From Gammaproteobacteria bacterium (GTDB lineage Bacteria; Pseudomonadota; Gammaproteobacteria; SZUA-152), in contig DROS01000038.1 in assembly GCA_011321815.1 (NCBI GenBank), forward strand, positions 1 through 37,124: a stretch of DNA of 37,124 nt, given 5' to 3'. Under the pieces are notes generated by a model. The model saw only the letters and a list, made by a program, of their open reading frames with translations. It made no database searches and was not told the origin of the DNA. Positions 26,080 to 35,133 of the stretch are shown piece by piece. Positions within the stretch are counted from its first letter, which is position 1; each line of letters opens with the position of its first letter. The position numbers and the translations under genes are program-made.

Positions 26080-27996
26080 ATGTCACTACGGCTCAAACTG
26101 ATACTGTCATTTATCACCATCAGCCTGATGGTCGTCAGCATTTTCAGTGTTGTTGCCTATATCAGTGCACGCGAATACACCCAGCATGTTGAACAGGTAC
26201 GCTTACACAAAAGCAATGAACATCTGTTTGAAATGCTGGATAAATCACAGCCTCTACTGGCCCAGCTTCAGAACATCGTGCCGCATCACGAAAACCGCGA
26301 TAATGTTTTCAGCATCATCGACGCTTCACAGAAAAAAATACTACCGGGCGGGGGGTTTAATCTTGGTACATATTTATTAACGGAGGTTTTAGCGCAATCC
26401 AAAAACAACGAAATACAACAAGGAAGCTTTACCATTGGCGAACAGGAATACTTATGGTCCGCAGACCAGGTACCTGACAGTCAATACATTATAGCCAACA
26501 CCTACCTTCGGGACAGCAGCGATATCTCGGCTTTTTTCAATTACGTCGGCAGCCCGCTCAGCACAACCCTGTTAATCAGCATCTGGATTTCTGTCTGGGC
26601 TGCACTTTTACTCGCCAGACTATTCCGGCAAATCAGTGAAAAAAATACACAACTGGAATATCAGGCCAGCCACGACCTGCTCACCAAGCTGCCCAACCGG
26701 GCATCCATTGGGCGCAGTGTCCAACAGGCAATGGAATCGGCCAAAGCCAATCATGAAGGATTACTTTTTTGCCTGATTGATATTGATGCACTTAAGGAAA
26801 TCAATGACAGCCTCGGACACACAAGTGGTGATATTTTATTAAACCAGGTTACCCAACGCCTGAAACGCACCCTGCGGGGTTCCGGGCATATCGGCCGGTT
26901 TGGCGGAAATAAATTTTCTATCATGATAAAACACAGCAAGACTGATAATGCAGAAAACATTCGCCACAAACTACTGGAAAATTTTGAACCCATCTATGAA
27001 ATCCATGGCCACAGTCTCTACGTGCATGCCACTCTGGGCATTGCCATATTCCCGGAACATGCAGGCAGCGCCCAAGAACTGATCCAGAAAACAGAAACCG
27101 CGCTGCACACAGCCAAAAAACTGGCTGTCGACTCCACCATTTACGATGCCAGCCAGGATAACAACAGTGCCGAACGCCTGCGACTGACACATGATTTGCG
27201 CAACGCCATACACAACGAAGAACTTCAATTACATTATCAACCTCAGTTTGACGTACACCGCAATGAAATTGGCAGTGTTGAAGCACTGGCCCGCTGGATA
27301 CATCCACAGCAAGGCTTTATTCCGCCAGATACGTTTATTGAAATCGCCGAACAAACTGGGCTGATTCAATCGCTGACAGACTGGGTATTACGCACCGCCA
27401 TCAAGCAATGTGCAGAATGGCGCGACATGGGGAAATATCTCACTGTGTCAGTCAATCTGTCTGCACGGAACCTGCACGATGAAACACTGGGCAGCCAAAT
27501 TTCCAATTTGCTCCACTATTGGGATATTGCTCCGGATAAACTTTGTCTGGAAATCACTGAAACAGCAATGATGACCAACCCCGCACACGCTAAAAAGCTG
27601 CTCAAGGAACTGGATAATCTTGGCGTGCGGCTCTCCATTGACGATTTTGGAACAGGCTACTCTTCGTTAGGCTATTTAAAACAACTGCCCGTGGATGAAT
27701 TAAAGATTGACAAATCATTTGTGCTTAATATGGCAAAAGATGAAAACGATGCATCAATTGTGCGCGCCACCGTCAGCCTTGCTCATGACCTGGGACTGGA
27801 AGTCGTCGCCGAAGGCGTCGAAAACCAGGTATCACAGGACCAACTAAGCCGCATGGGGTGCGAATACATTCAGGGATACCACATTGCCCGCCCCATGCCA
27901 TGTGACAAGCTTACCGAAATTTTGATACCCGTCGAGAAAAACAACGATGCACAACCCGATAAAATTCCTGTTAACGCACGATCTGGCAACCTTTAA
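26080..27996 (+). CDS. Membrane GGDEF-EAL protein, probably a c-di-GMP phosphodiesterase
   Basis: A 638-residue signalling protein. Two membrane helices (about 7-27 and 165-185) enclose a periplasmic sensor domain of some 130 residues; a GGDEF domain (about 200-355) and an EAL domain (about 375-620) follow. The GGDEF signature is GGNKF at 275-279, lacking the catalytic acid residues, so cyclase activity is unlikely. The EAL side keeps EALAR (Glu401), VNLSARNL, LEITETA, IDDFGTGYSS, KIDKSFV and AEGVEN, the residues needed for metal binding and catalysis. It probably hydrolyses c-di-GMP in response to a periplasmic signal. A PilZ protein lies 3 kb away on the other strand. Confidence 0.92.
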   Translation: MSLRLKLILSFITISLMVVSIFSVVAYISAREYTQHVEQVRLHKSNEHLFEMLDKSQPLLAQLQNIVPHHENRDNVFSIIDASQKKILPGGGFNLGTYLLTEVLAQSKNNEIQQGSFTIGEQEYLWSADQVPDSQYIIANTYLRDSSDISAFFNYVGSPLSTTLLISIWISVWAALLLARLFRQISEKNTQLEYQASHDLLTKLPNRASIGRSVQQAMESAKANHEGLLFCLIDIDALKEINDSLGHTSGDILLNQVTQRLKRTLRGSGHIGRFGGNKFSIMIKHSKTDNAENIRHKLLENFEPIYEIHGHSLYVHATLGIAIFPEHAGSAQELIQKTETALHTAKKLAVDSTIYDASQDNNSAERLRLTHDLRNAIHNEELQLHYQPQFDVHRNEIGSVEALARWIHPQQGFIPPDTFIEIAEQTGLIQSLTDWVLRTAIKQCAEWRDMGKYLTVSVNLSARNLHDETLGSQISNLLHYWDIAPDKLCLEITETAMMTNPAHAKKLLKELDNLGVRLSIDDFGTGYSSLGYLKQLPVDELKIDKSFVLNMAKDENDASIVRATVSLAHDLGLEVVAEGVENQVSQDQLSRMGCEYIQGYHIARPMPCDKLTEILIPVEKNNDAQPDKIPVNARSGNL

Positions 27997-28008
27997 CCTA
28001 AATTTTTG

Positions 28009-28716
28009 CTACACGCAAACCGGTATGGCCTTTGTCAGATGAATACCGGCCACACAAACGTCAGCCTGACAGGCAACAGCTTCAACGCCTTTTTCCATCG
28101 CCTCACGCAACGTTTGGGCATAAACCGCATCAATTGTCTCTGCCGGACGAAATTCACGACAATCATTTCGTTGTACACAATAAAAAATTACCGCACGCGC
28201 ACCCTGCTCCACAACATGGGTTAATTCACGCAAGTGCTTTGTACCACGTACCGTTACAGCATCAGGAAATAACGCCACACCGTTGTCCGCCAGCGTGACG
28301 TTTTTCACTTCAACATAACAGGGAGGCGCAAACCCGGAAGGTTCCAGTAACAAATCGATACGGCTACGTTCTTCGCCGTAAGGTACTTCACGACGAATAT
28401 GCGCATAACCTTTTAGCTCAGGTATCCGGTCTGCAACAATGGCTTCGTTCACCAGATGATTGCCCAGCAAGGTGTTAATACCACATAGCACCCCCGGAGC
28501 GACTTCCACAATTTCCCAGCTATGGGGATATTTGCGTTTGGGGTTATCAGAAACGCTGAGCCACACGCGACTGCCGGGCTCACTGCAACCGGCCATCGCG
28601 CCGGTATTTGCAGTGTGCGCCGTAATCACTTCACCGTTTTTTAATTCAACATCCGCCAGGAAACGTTTATAGCGTTTGAGCAGGCGTCCTTCGATTAAGG
28701 GCGGCGAAAATTCCAA
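28009..28716 (-). CDS. sfsA: SfsA family DNA-binding/nuclease-like protein
   Basis: SfsA, known in E. coli as a sugar fermentation stimulation protein with DNA-binding properties and a nuclease-like fold. The sequence follows the family from EFSPPLIEGRLLKRYKRFLADV through NTGAMAGCSEPG, SDNPKRKYPHSWE, SRIDLLL, CYVEVKNVTLA and FPDAVTVRGTKHLREL. The start is a TTG at 28714-28716, giving 235 residues against 234 in E. coli. The longer frame from an ATG at 28761 adds 15 residues that overlap htpG and do not fit the family. It lies 16 bases after htpG and ends 12 bases from the convergent GGDEF-EAL gene. Confidence 0.9.
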   Translation of the reverse strand: MEFSPPLIEGRLLKRYKRFLADVELKNGEVITAHTANTGAMAGCSEPGSRVWLSVSDNPKRKYPHSWEIVEVAPGVLCGINTLLGNHLVNEAIVADRIPELKGYAHIRREVPYGEERSRIDLLLEPSGFAPPCYVEVKNVTLADNGVALFPDAVTVRGTKHLRELTHVVEQGARAVIFYCVQRNDCREFRPAETIDAVYAQTLREAMEKGVEAVACQADVCVAGIHLTKAIPVCV

Positions 28717-28732
28717 GCGCGGCTGGTGAAAA

Positions 28733-30652
28733 CTATTTCGCCATGGCCAGCAACAATTCATTCATGCGGCGCACAAATGTTGCCGGGTCATCCAGCTGGC
28801 CACCTTCGGCCAGCATTGCCTGATCAAACAGCACTTTTGTCAATTCCGTAAACTGACCTTCATCAGTTTCATCTTTGAGCCTCAACACCAAAGGATGCCC
28901 GGGATTGATTTCAAAAACCGGCTTGCTGCCCGGCATGTTCTGCCCTGCTGATTTAAGAATGCGCTCCAGGTTGGCGCTCATATCATTTTCACCGGTCACC
29001 AGACAGGCAGGCGAAGATGTCAGGCGATGGGTAACGCGCACTTCACTCACATCATCACCCAGAGCCGTTTTAATGCGCGCCACAATTTCGCTGAAGGCTT
29101 TGCTGGTTTCTTCTTTCTCAGCCTTTTCTTTTTCATCTTCCATGTCCCCGAGGTCCAGCTCGCCCTGGGCCACCGACTTCAATGGCTTATCATCAAACTC
29201 GGTCAATGAGCTGAGCATCCACTCGTCCACACGATCTGACAGCAACAATACTTCTATGCCCTTGTTGCGGAAAATTTCCAGATGCGGGCTGTTTTTCGCT
29301 GCCGCAAAACTTTCGGCGGTGACATAGTAAATTTCTTTTTGTCCTTCTTTCATACGGCCCACATAATCCTGCAACGACACATCCTGGGTTTCGCTGTCAT
29401 TGTGGGTGCTGGAAAAACGCAACAATTTGGCTATGCGTTCCTTATTTGCAAAATCTTCACCCGGCCCTTCTTTGATGACACGCCCGAATTCTTTCCAGAA
29501 TGTGGCATATTTTTCAGCATCATTTTTGGCCATGCTTTCCAGCAAACCAAGCACTTTTTTCACTGAACCGGCACGAATGGTGTCAATGGCCTTGTTGTGC
29601 TGAAGAATTTCCCGTGACACGTTTAATGGCAAATCCGCAGAGTCAATAATACCGCGCACAAACCGCAGGTAGTTTGGCATCAGCTGATCAGCATCATCCA
29701 TAATGAATACTCGACGCACATAGAGCTTTATGCCATGACGCGGTTCCCGATCCCACAAATCAAACGGTGCCCGTGCCGGAATATACAACAGCGAAGTATA
29801 TTCATAGTTTCCTTCCACCCGATTATGTGTGCGGGCCAGCGGGTCTTCAAAGTCATGGGCAACGTGCTTATAAAATTCATTGTATTCGTCGTCGGTGATA
29901 TCGCTCTTGGGGCGTGCCCATAATGCGGATGCACGGTTAACCACTTCGAGTTCCGGCTCCGCAGCTTTATTTTTTTCCTCATCGTCTTCTGTCGCACCAA
30001 ACTGCTGCTTTTCCATCATAATGGGCAACGTAATGTGGTCAGAGTATTTGCCGATGATGTTGCGCAGGCGCATGCCATCCAGGAATTCATCTTCATTTTC
30101 GCGCAGGTGCAATTGCACCACGGTGCCATGGGTATCCATTTCCACGGTTTCCAGGCTGTATTCGCCTTCACCTGCCGACTCCCAGCGCACACCATGCTCC
30201 GCACCCAACCCGGCGCGGCGGGTAGTCAGAGTCACTTTGTCTGCGACGATGAACGAAGAATAAAAACCCACGCCGAATTGACCAATCAAATTGGCATCCT
30301 TCGCCTGATCGCCCGTCAGGGATTCAAAAAATTTGGCTGTACCGGATTTGGCAATGGTGCCGATGTGTTCAATCACTTCCTGGCGCGACATGCCGATGCC
30401 GTTGTCACTGACAGTAATGGTGCGCGCCTCTTTATCAAACGCGACGTGAATCTTGAATTCCGAGTCACCTTCAAACAAAGCATCGTCAGACAGTCCTTCA
30501 AACCGCAGCTTGTCTGCGGCATCCGAGGCGTTAGAGATCAGTTCACGCAGAAAAATTTCTTTATTGCTATAAAGTGAGTGAATCATAAGGTGCAGCAATT
30601 GCTTTACCTCAGTCTGAAACCCCAGGGTCTCTTTATGCGCTTTAACCGCCAT
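28733..30652 (-). CDS. htpG: Molecular chaperone HtpG (Hsp90 family)
   Basis: ATP-dependent cytoplasmic chaperone. The N-terminal ATPase domain has [42 protein letters not shown] and GQFGVGFYS; the middle domain has [11 protein letters not shown] and [12 protein letters not shown] (partly split in sequence); the C-terminal dimerisation domain ends at AMAK. 639 residues, slightly longer than E. coli (624). The ATG at 30652 was chosen because AAGGAG stands seven bases upstream and the next residues match the family; an upstream ATG at 30691 lacks this. sfsA follows on the same strand. Confidence 0.97.
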   Translation of the reverse strand: MAVKAHKETLGFQTEVKQLLHLMIHSLYSNKEIFLRELISNASDAADKLRFEGLSDDALFEGDSEFKIHVAFDKEARTITVSDNGIGMSRQEVIEHIGTIAKSGTAKFFESLTGDQAKDANLIGQFGVGFYSSFIVADKVTLTTRRAGLGAEHGVRWESAGEGEYSLETVEMDTHGTVVQLHLRENEDEFLDGMRLRNIIGKYSDHITLPIMMEKQQFGATEDDEEKNKAAEPELEVVNRASALWARPKSDITDDEYNEFYKHVAHDFEDPLARTHNRVEGNYEYTSLLYIPARAPFDLWDREPRHGIKLYVRRVFIMDDADQLMPNYLRFVRGIIDSADLPLNVSREILQHNKAIDTIRAGSVKKVLGLLESMAKNDAEKYATFWKEFGRVIKEGPGEDFANKERIAKLLRFSSTHNDSETQDVSLQDYVGRMKEGQKEIYYVTAESFAAAKNSPHLEIFRNKGIEVLLLSDRVDEWMLSSLTEFDDKPLKSVAQGELDLGDMEDEKEKAEKEETSKAFSEIVARIKTALGDDVSEVRVTHRLTSSPACLVTGENDMSANLERILKSAGQNMPGSKPVFEINPGHPLVLRLKDETDEGQFTELTKVLFDQAMLAEGGQLDDPATFVRRMNELLLAMAK

Positions 30653-30784
30653 CGTTTTACTCCTTGCACTATATTGTGTTGTGTCAATCACAAAAATCTA
30701 TGGGTCTATTATGCCTCGTTGTTTTAACGTGAGAAAGACTCAACAGAAACTCCGAAGACAAACCCAAAAAACCAAGATTGGTGA

Positions 30785-31183
30785 TTACTGTCGGCTGGCG
30801 ACTTTGGCCTTGAGCAAAAAATGCCGGAGACCCTGTACCTGCTGATCGTCCTCAGGGCAAAAAACCAAAGCTGCGCCATCTGCTGCGGTGCGCACCACTT
30901 TGGCAGCGATGCGGTATTGTTTTGAATCGGGCTGGGCATGGGCGTGAAACACCAGCTCAATATTCGTTTTGCTGATGATGGGCATTTGTTCCGACGGTAA
31001 AAAAACACCATCCAGGCCGATATTGCCCGTGCGACAACGAAACATGCCTTTCACTGATTGCTCGTGAAAATGCACTTCTGTATCCAGTGCCAGTGTGTGC
31101 CGGTCTGTCCGGCGCTTGTCTTCTGCCCCTGACCCGTTTGCTGTTTCTGTATCCTGCGTTTTACCTTTATTCTCGCTGCCCAT
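30785..31183 (-). CDS. PilZ-domain c-di-GMP receptor-like protein
   Basis: A 132-residue cytoplasmic protein with a PilZ domain. After a polar acidic N-terminus, the c-di-GMP-binding RxxxR motif appears as DKRRTDRHTL near 23-30, and the second motif as GNIGLDGVFL near 55-64, close to the usual D/N-x-S-x-x-G but with Gly in place of Ser. Beta strands IELVFHAHAQ and RIAAKVVRTAADGAALVF complete the barrel. It may bind c-di-GMP with altered affinity. The ATG at 31183 is used; a GTG at 31198 would add five residues. It lies upstream of htpG on the same strand. Confidence 0.82.
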   Translation of the reverse strand: MGSENKGKTQDTETANGSGAEDKRRTDRHTLALDTEVHFHEQSVKGMFRCRTGNIGLDGVFLPSEQMPIISKTNIELVFHAHAQPDSKQYRIAAKVVRTAADGAALVFCPEDDQQVQGLRHFLLKAKVASRQ

Positions 31184-31402
31184 CTCCACAAGCCCCACCC
31201 GTGCATTGCAACAAAGCCAAATATCCTAGCGAGCTTTTTGGGCAAATGCCAGTGCAGAAAATTTTTGCTCAACAATCCGGCTGAAAACAAACCTGCACTT
31301 TTTCGAGGCCAACCAACAGAATGCTAACCAATACAGACTGTAGCCGGTTTAAACAACGGTAAAGCGATAAATGCGTAAAATTCAGACAAGTCTCTTTTCA
31401 GA

Positions 31403-31903
31403 TTATTTTTTGTCGAACTTTTTGCGCAGCGATGCGGCCAGCTGCTGCGCTTTTTTCAATTGCTGAGGCGATAAAAAACTAGCCACTCTGGCCTTGGCAT
31501 TGTGTTCCCGGCCACCTCGAATATGACTGGCAAGATCCAACCAAGCATAGGCTTTCACATCATCCTGCTGGGTGCCTGCTCCTTTATAGTACATAATGCC
31601 CACATTCGCCACGCCAGCCTCATAGCCCTGCTCGGCCGCTTTTTTATACCAGGAAAAGGCTTTTGGGAGGTCACGCTTCACTCCCTGGCCAAGATGCAGC
31701 ATTACACCCACTACCGCCTGCGCATAGGCGACGCCTTTGTCCGCATCCACTTTAAATTCTTTGAAGGCACGGGGAAAATCTCCCTTGAGAATAGCCGCCT
31801 GGCCAGCCGGGATACCCGCAAACAGTTGTCCGCTAAACAAGACCAATATCAGTAGTATCTGCCCGATACAGAAGCCTTTTCGATCGAACACATTACTTCG
31901 CAT
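31403..31903 (-). CDS. Secreted Sel1-repeat protein
   Basis: A 166-residue protein with a signal peptide (GQILLILVLFSGQLFAG, cleavage near 30) and Sel1/TPR-like repeats: FPRAFKEFKVDADKGVAYAQAVVGVMLHLGQGVKRD, LPKAFSWYKKAAEQGYEAGVANVGIMYYKGAGTQQD, VKAYAWLDLAS. The C-terminus is a charged helix rich in Lys, Ala and Gln. Such proteins usually mediate protein contacts in the periplasm. The ATG at 31903 has AAGGGA nine bases upstream; another ATG at 31921 lacks a ribosome site. It stands alone between the PilZ gene and tRNA-Thr. Confidence 0.82.
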   Translation of the reverse strand: MRSNVFDRKGFCIGQILLILVLFSGQLFAGIPAGQAAILKGDFPRAFKEFKVDADKGVAYAQAVVGVMLHLGQGVKRDLPKAFSWYKKAAEQGYEAGVANVGIMYYKGAGTQQDDVKAYAWLDLASHIRGGREHNAKARVASFLSPQQLKKAQQLAASLRKKFDKK

Positions 31904-32142
31904 TATTGAAAGTCCCTTCATTATACATATGGATTAAATTCAATCGCTAAACAATGGGCTGCACACCCTGAAACAATCAGGATTCAGGTGTTATTGCACA
32001 TCCTGTTATCCTATGGCCACACTGAAATCCCCTGCAATAGACCAGCTATTACCTGTCATTCTGACTCACCATTAACAAACAGGCTGCATATGATTTACCT
32101 GACCACCTGAGTTTTTCATCACCTTGGGTATAGTGCAAAAAA

Positions 32143-32218
32143 TGGTGCCGACGCACGGACTCGAACCGCGAACCTACGCATTACAAGTGCGTTGCACTAC
32201 CAATTGTGCTACGTCGGC
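32143..32218 (-). tRNA. tRNA-Thr (anticodon TGT)
   Basis: A complete 76-nucleotide cloverleaf read on the minus strand, with encoded CCA. The acceptor stem GCCGACG pairs with CGTCGGC, the anticodon stem ACGCA with TGCGT around the loop CTTGTAA, and the T arm holds GGTTCGAGTCC. The anticodon TGT reads ACA. In E. coli the matching gene (thrU) also lies downstream of birA-coaA but begins a four-tRNA cluster before tufB; here no other tRNA follows. Confidence 0.97.
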
Positions 32219-32397
32219 CTGTTGATCAGGGGCGCTATTGTAGGCATTTACCCCCTTTTTCGCAACGGAAAGTCGCCATAAGCGCACAACAATCTCAACC
32301 CGCAACCTGCCCGAAATAAGCGTGCGCAATTAAGGCGCTGAATTTTTGCTGCTACGCAAACGCTATGTACAAATTATTTCGTGCACATTCCTTGACC

Positions 32398-33165
32398 TCA
32401 TGGACACCTGCGCTGCCCCAACTCAACCCCCTTCAAACTGTCCGCCATTGTAACAATACTTGCCACAGCGGAGGTCCGATTGCCAGGCACTGCCAGATCC
32501 AGCCAAATCTGTTGATTGACACGGTATTGAGTCTCCAACACGGCCTTCAAGCCCAGTTTTTTGACTTGCCGAAAACGGCTGTTTGCGGCACTTTCACGGG
32601 TGAACAAGCCCAATGAAATCGCATTTTCATGGCTGCCTTTGCCCATAATATACAGATCCTTCAAACCCTTTTTTTGCAACTCTTTGACTTTTCGCCTGGC
32701 TGCCTGATAACTTTTTGAGGCAGGCAGATACACCCAGTGACCTCTGGGGGTGCGCTGAGATACTTCACGATGTTTGACATCGACACCCAATGCGGTCAGC
32801 GCCTTGGTGCTGCGTTTGGCAACATCATTTCTGGCAAATGGACCGAGGGTAAAACAAGTAGGCTCACGGGACTCCCTGGGCTTTTCTTTCCGTTGTGCCT
32901 CAGAGGGGGACAATATATCAATTGATTTTACCGATGGTTTGCTGGCGACCGCTTGAACAGAGGACTTATCTGTCTTTTTTTCTGAAAGAGAGACATCCCC
33001 CCCGCCCAGGCCACGCTCACGCAGCAAAACAAGCGTAGCGACGCCCTGTGGCAGGGGTGGCTGCTTCAGAATCGTAGACGATGCGGGCTCACCTGTATCA
33101 TCAAACTGCGTGTAAAAATAAGCAGCATTGAGCAATAAAAAAAACAGGAAAAGAATTCTTATCAT
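32398..33165 (-). CDS. SPOR-domain membrane protein
   Basis: A 255-residue protein with one N-terminal membrane anchor (IRILFLFFLLLNAAYFYTQF, 2-21), a Ser/Lys-rich linker, and a C-terminal region of SPOR-like repeats. The segment CFTLGPFARNDVAKRSTKALTALG starts one repeat near 103; KDLYIMGKGSHENAISLGLFTRESAANSRFRQVKKLGL near 168 looks like the core of a second. SPOR domains bind denuded peptidoglycan at division sites. The gene follows coaX on the same strand, a common gammaproteobacterial neighbourhood. Confidence 0.85.
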   Translation of the reverse strand: MIRILFLFFLLLNAAYFYTQFDDTGEPASSTILKQPPLPQGVATLVLLRERGLGGGDVSLSEKKTDKSSVQAVASKPSVKSIDILSPSEAQRKEKPRESREPTCFTLGPFARNDVAKRSTKALTALGVDVKHREVSQRTPRGHWVYLPASKSYQAARRKVKELQKKGLKDLYIMGKGSHENAISLGLFTRESAANSRFRQVKKLGLKAVLETQYRVNQQIWLDLAVPGNRTSAVASIVTMADSLKGVELGQRRCP

Positions 33166-33215
33166 TTACAACACGTTCCACCAGCCCACACGACAGACTC
33201 CATTATTATTGATCA

Positions 33216-33989
33216 CTACTGACATCCGGCAATAATTGCCAACCCTTTTAATACCCATTCTGTTTTGTGTAGACTGCCTTCAGGCAGAGTCGGCAACAGC
33301 CATTGCGCATCACCGCCCGTCACCACGCAGACGGGGGTGGGTTGTCCATGCTCACGACACTGCTGCAACACCTGTTGCACCGCACCCGCAGTGGCGGCCA
33401 TTATACCTGCCTGTACTGCACTGGTTGTGTCCTGCGCACAAAATATTGATGCGTTCATTGCCTCATCACCAACTTCGATTTGTGCGGCACTGGCCAGCAA
33501 ACTTTGGCGCATCGTCGCCATGCCCGGCGCTATCAAACCACCTGCATGTACCCCCTCTGAAGTAAGCACATCAATAGTCAACGCGGTACCACAGGCAATG
33601 ACACAACAGGCTCCAGCAATATGATGCCGGGTCGCCACCAGCGCAGCCCAACGGTCAGCACCCAATTGCGCCGGCTGCCGATAGGCGCACTGTACGCCAA
33701 AGGCTTGCGCTTGCGCCTGCACAGTGTCTATCGTCAACGAGAGCGATTCCTGTACACAATTGCCCCCCCACCACTGGCGCAGCGATGACTCAAGCCGGTC
33801 ACCTGCCACATTGCTCAACACCAGCTTATTGACCGTCCTCGTGTTTCGCAGCGCCTCCCAGTGCGACTGAAATTGTGCGGGCAATGCGGACCATTCATAG
33901 GCAAATACTCCCTGTTGCAAAAACTGTCCGTTCTCACAAAGCGCCCATTTCAAGCGGGTATTCCCGGCATCCAGCAGCAATACGCTCAT
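33216..33989 (-). CDS. coaX: Type III pantothenate kinase
   Basis: CoaX phosphorylates pantothenate with ATP, the first step of coenzyme A synthesis. At 257 residues it is typical. Actin-like fold motifs are present: LLLDAGNTRLKWAL at 4-17, LGADRWAALVA near 109-119, and ACGTALTIDVL near 133-143. The ATG at 33989 overlaps the birA stop by ATGA; a frame extending five residues further upstream lacks support. It replaces the type I coaA of E. coli at the same position next to birA. Confidence 0.95.
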   Translation of the reverse strand: MSVLLLDAGNTRLKWALCENGQFLQQGVFAYEWSALPAQFQSHWEALRNTRTVNKLVLSNVAGDRLESSLRQWWGGNCVQESLSLTIDTVQAQAQAFGVQCAYRQPAQLGADRWAALVATRHHIAGACCVIACGTALTIDVLTSEGVHAGGLIAPGMATMRQSLLASAAQIEVGDEAMNASIFCAQDTTSAVQAGIMAATAGAVQQVLQQCREHGQPTPVCVVTGGDAQWLLPTLPEGSLHKTEWVLKGLAIIAGCQ

Positions 33990-34999
33990 TGCCCGACACC
34001 ACATGCGGTCGCACTCTCCACTTTTGCCGAGAGCCTCACCGATACCTCGCCACTATAGTGGCGCTGCAATTCACCATTGCGCGCCAACAACAAGGCACCG
34101 TTTTCGTCCACACCGCGCGCCACACCCCGTAACAGACCGGTGGGCAAATCCAGAATAACCTCTTGGCCCATCAAGACATCCCATTGCGCCCACTCCGCCA
34201 TGAAGGGCCTCAGCCCCTGTCGTTCAAAATCTGTAATGGCATGCAGCAGATGGCGCAATAAAGATGCCGCCAATTCGTTACGCAACACCGCTTTTTCCAA
34301 GACGGACTCAAGATCAGTCCAGGGTTGATTCACCGCTGACATCTCCGCTGCGGGAGTACGGATATTGAGCCCCACACCCACCACCACAGCACAGGGCCCG
34401 GCAGCTTCGCCCGCCAGCTCCAACAAAATGCCTGCCAGCTTATGACCATCCAGCAAAATATCATTGGGCCACTTCAGTTGTGCTGATGCTACCCCGGCAT
34501 CACACAAAGCACGCATCACCGCCACAGCAACAGCCAGACTCAAGCCACCCAAAGAACTCGCACCAGACTGAAAACGCCATAATAATGAAAGATAAAGGTT
34601 ACCGCCAAAGGGCGACACCCATTGACGGCCACGGCGCCCCCGCCCCGCATGCTGGCATTCAGCAATACAAACATGACCCGAAGTATCTCCCTGCCTGGCC
34701 ACCTCCAGCAAACGGGCATTAGTGGAATCAACTTCATGATGCACGTCAAGCTGTTGCACAGCCTGCCGCGCATCACTATCCAACGCTGCAAATATGCGGT
34801 CACGATTCAACAATTCCACTGGCTGTGCCAAACGATAACCTTTACCTCGCACGCAATAAATTTCCAGCCCGCTACTTTTCAATAACTGTATCGCTTTCCA
34901 TATTGCCGTACGAGTGCGACCGGTAGCCCGCCCCAATGCAGGGCCAGACTGAAATCCACCATCAGCCAACAGCGTCAAAATTGTTTGCGCAAGCGTCAT
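33986..34999 (-). CDS. birA: Bifunctional biotin-protein ligase and biotin operon repressor
   Basis: BirA attaches biotin to carrier proteins through biotinyl-AMP and, in bifunctional forms, represses biotin genes. The N-terminal winged helix (about 5-60: LADGGFQSGPALGRATGRTRTAIWKAIQLLKSSG) is present, so the protein probably also binds DNA. The catalytic domain shows EVDSTNARL, the biotinyl-AMP loop GRGRRGRQW, LKWPNDILLDGHKLAGIL and a C-terminal SH3-like part. 337 residues. Its stop overlaps the coaX start by four bases, forming a birA-coaX pair. Confidence 0.95.
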   Translation of the reverse strand: MTLAQTILTLLADGGFQSGPALGRATGRTRTAIWKAIQLLKSSGLEIYCVRGKGYRLAQPVELLNRDRIFAALDSDARQAVQQLDVHHEVDSTNARLLEVARQGDTSGHVCIAECQHAGRGRRGRQWVSPFGGNLYLSLLWRFQSGASSLGGLSLAVAVAVMRALCDAGVASAQLKWPNDILLDGHKLAGILLELAGEAAGPCAVVVGVGLNIRTPAAEMSAVNQPWTDLESVLEKAVLRNELAASLLRHLLHAITDFERQGLRPFMAEWAQWDVLMGQEVILDLPTGLLRGVARGVDENGALLLARNGELQRHYSGEVSVRLSAKVESATACGVGQ

Positions 35000-35133
35000 T
35001 TACAGAGTCTATTTACAAAAGCAACATATAGGGAAGACAACTCGGCAGATTATCCTAAATTAGTCATAGTCAGCTGAGCCATAGCGGGAGCAACTATGAT
35101 GCTGAATACTCAACTGATGCGCAGGATTATGGG

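Noticed and set aside
30653-30780. Heat-shock (sigma-32) promoter before htpG
   Set aside because: Only a partial CCCAT-like -10 and a weak GTTAAAA at a poor spacing were seen; not enough to call.
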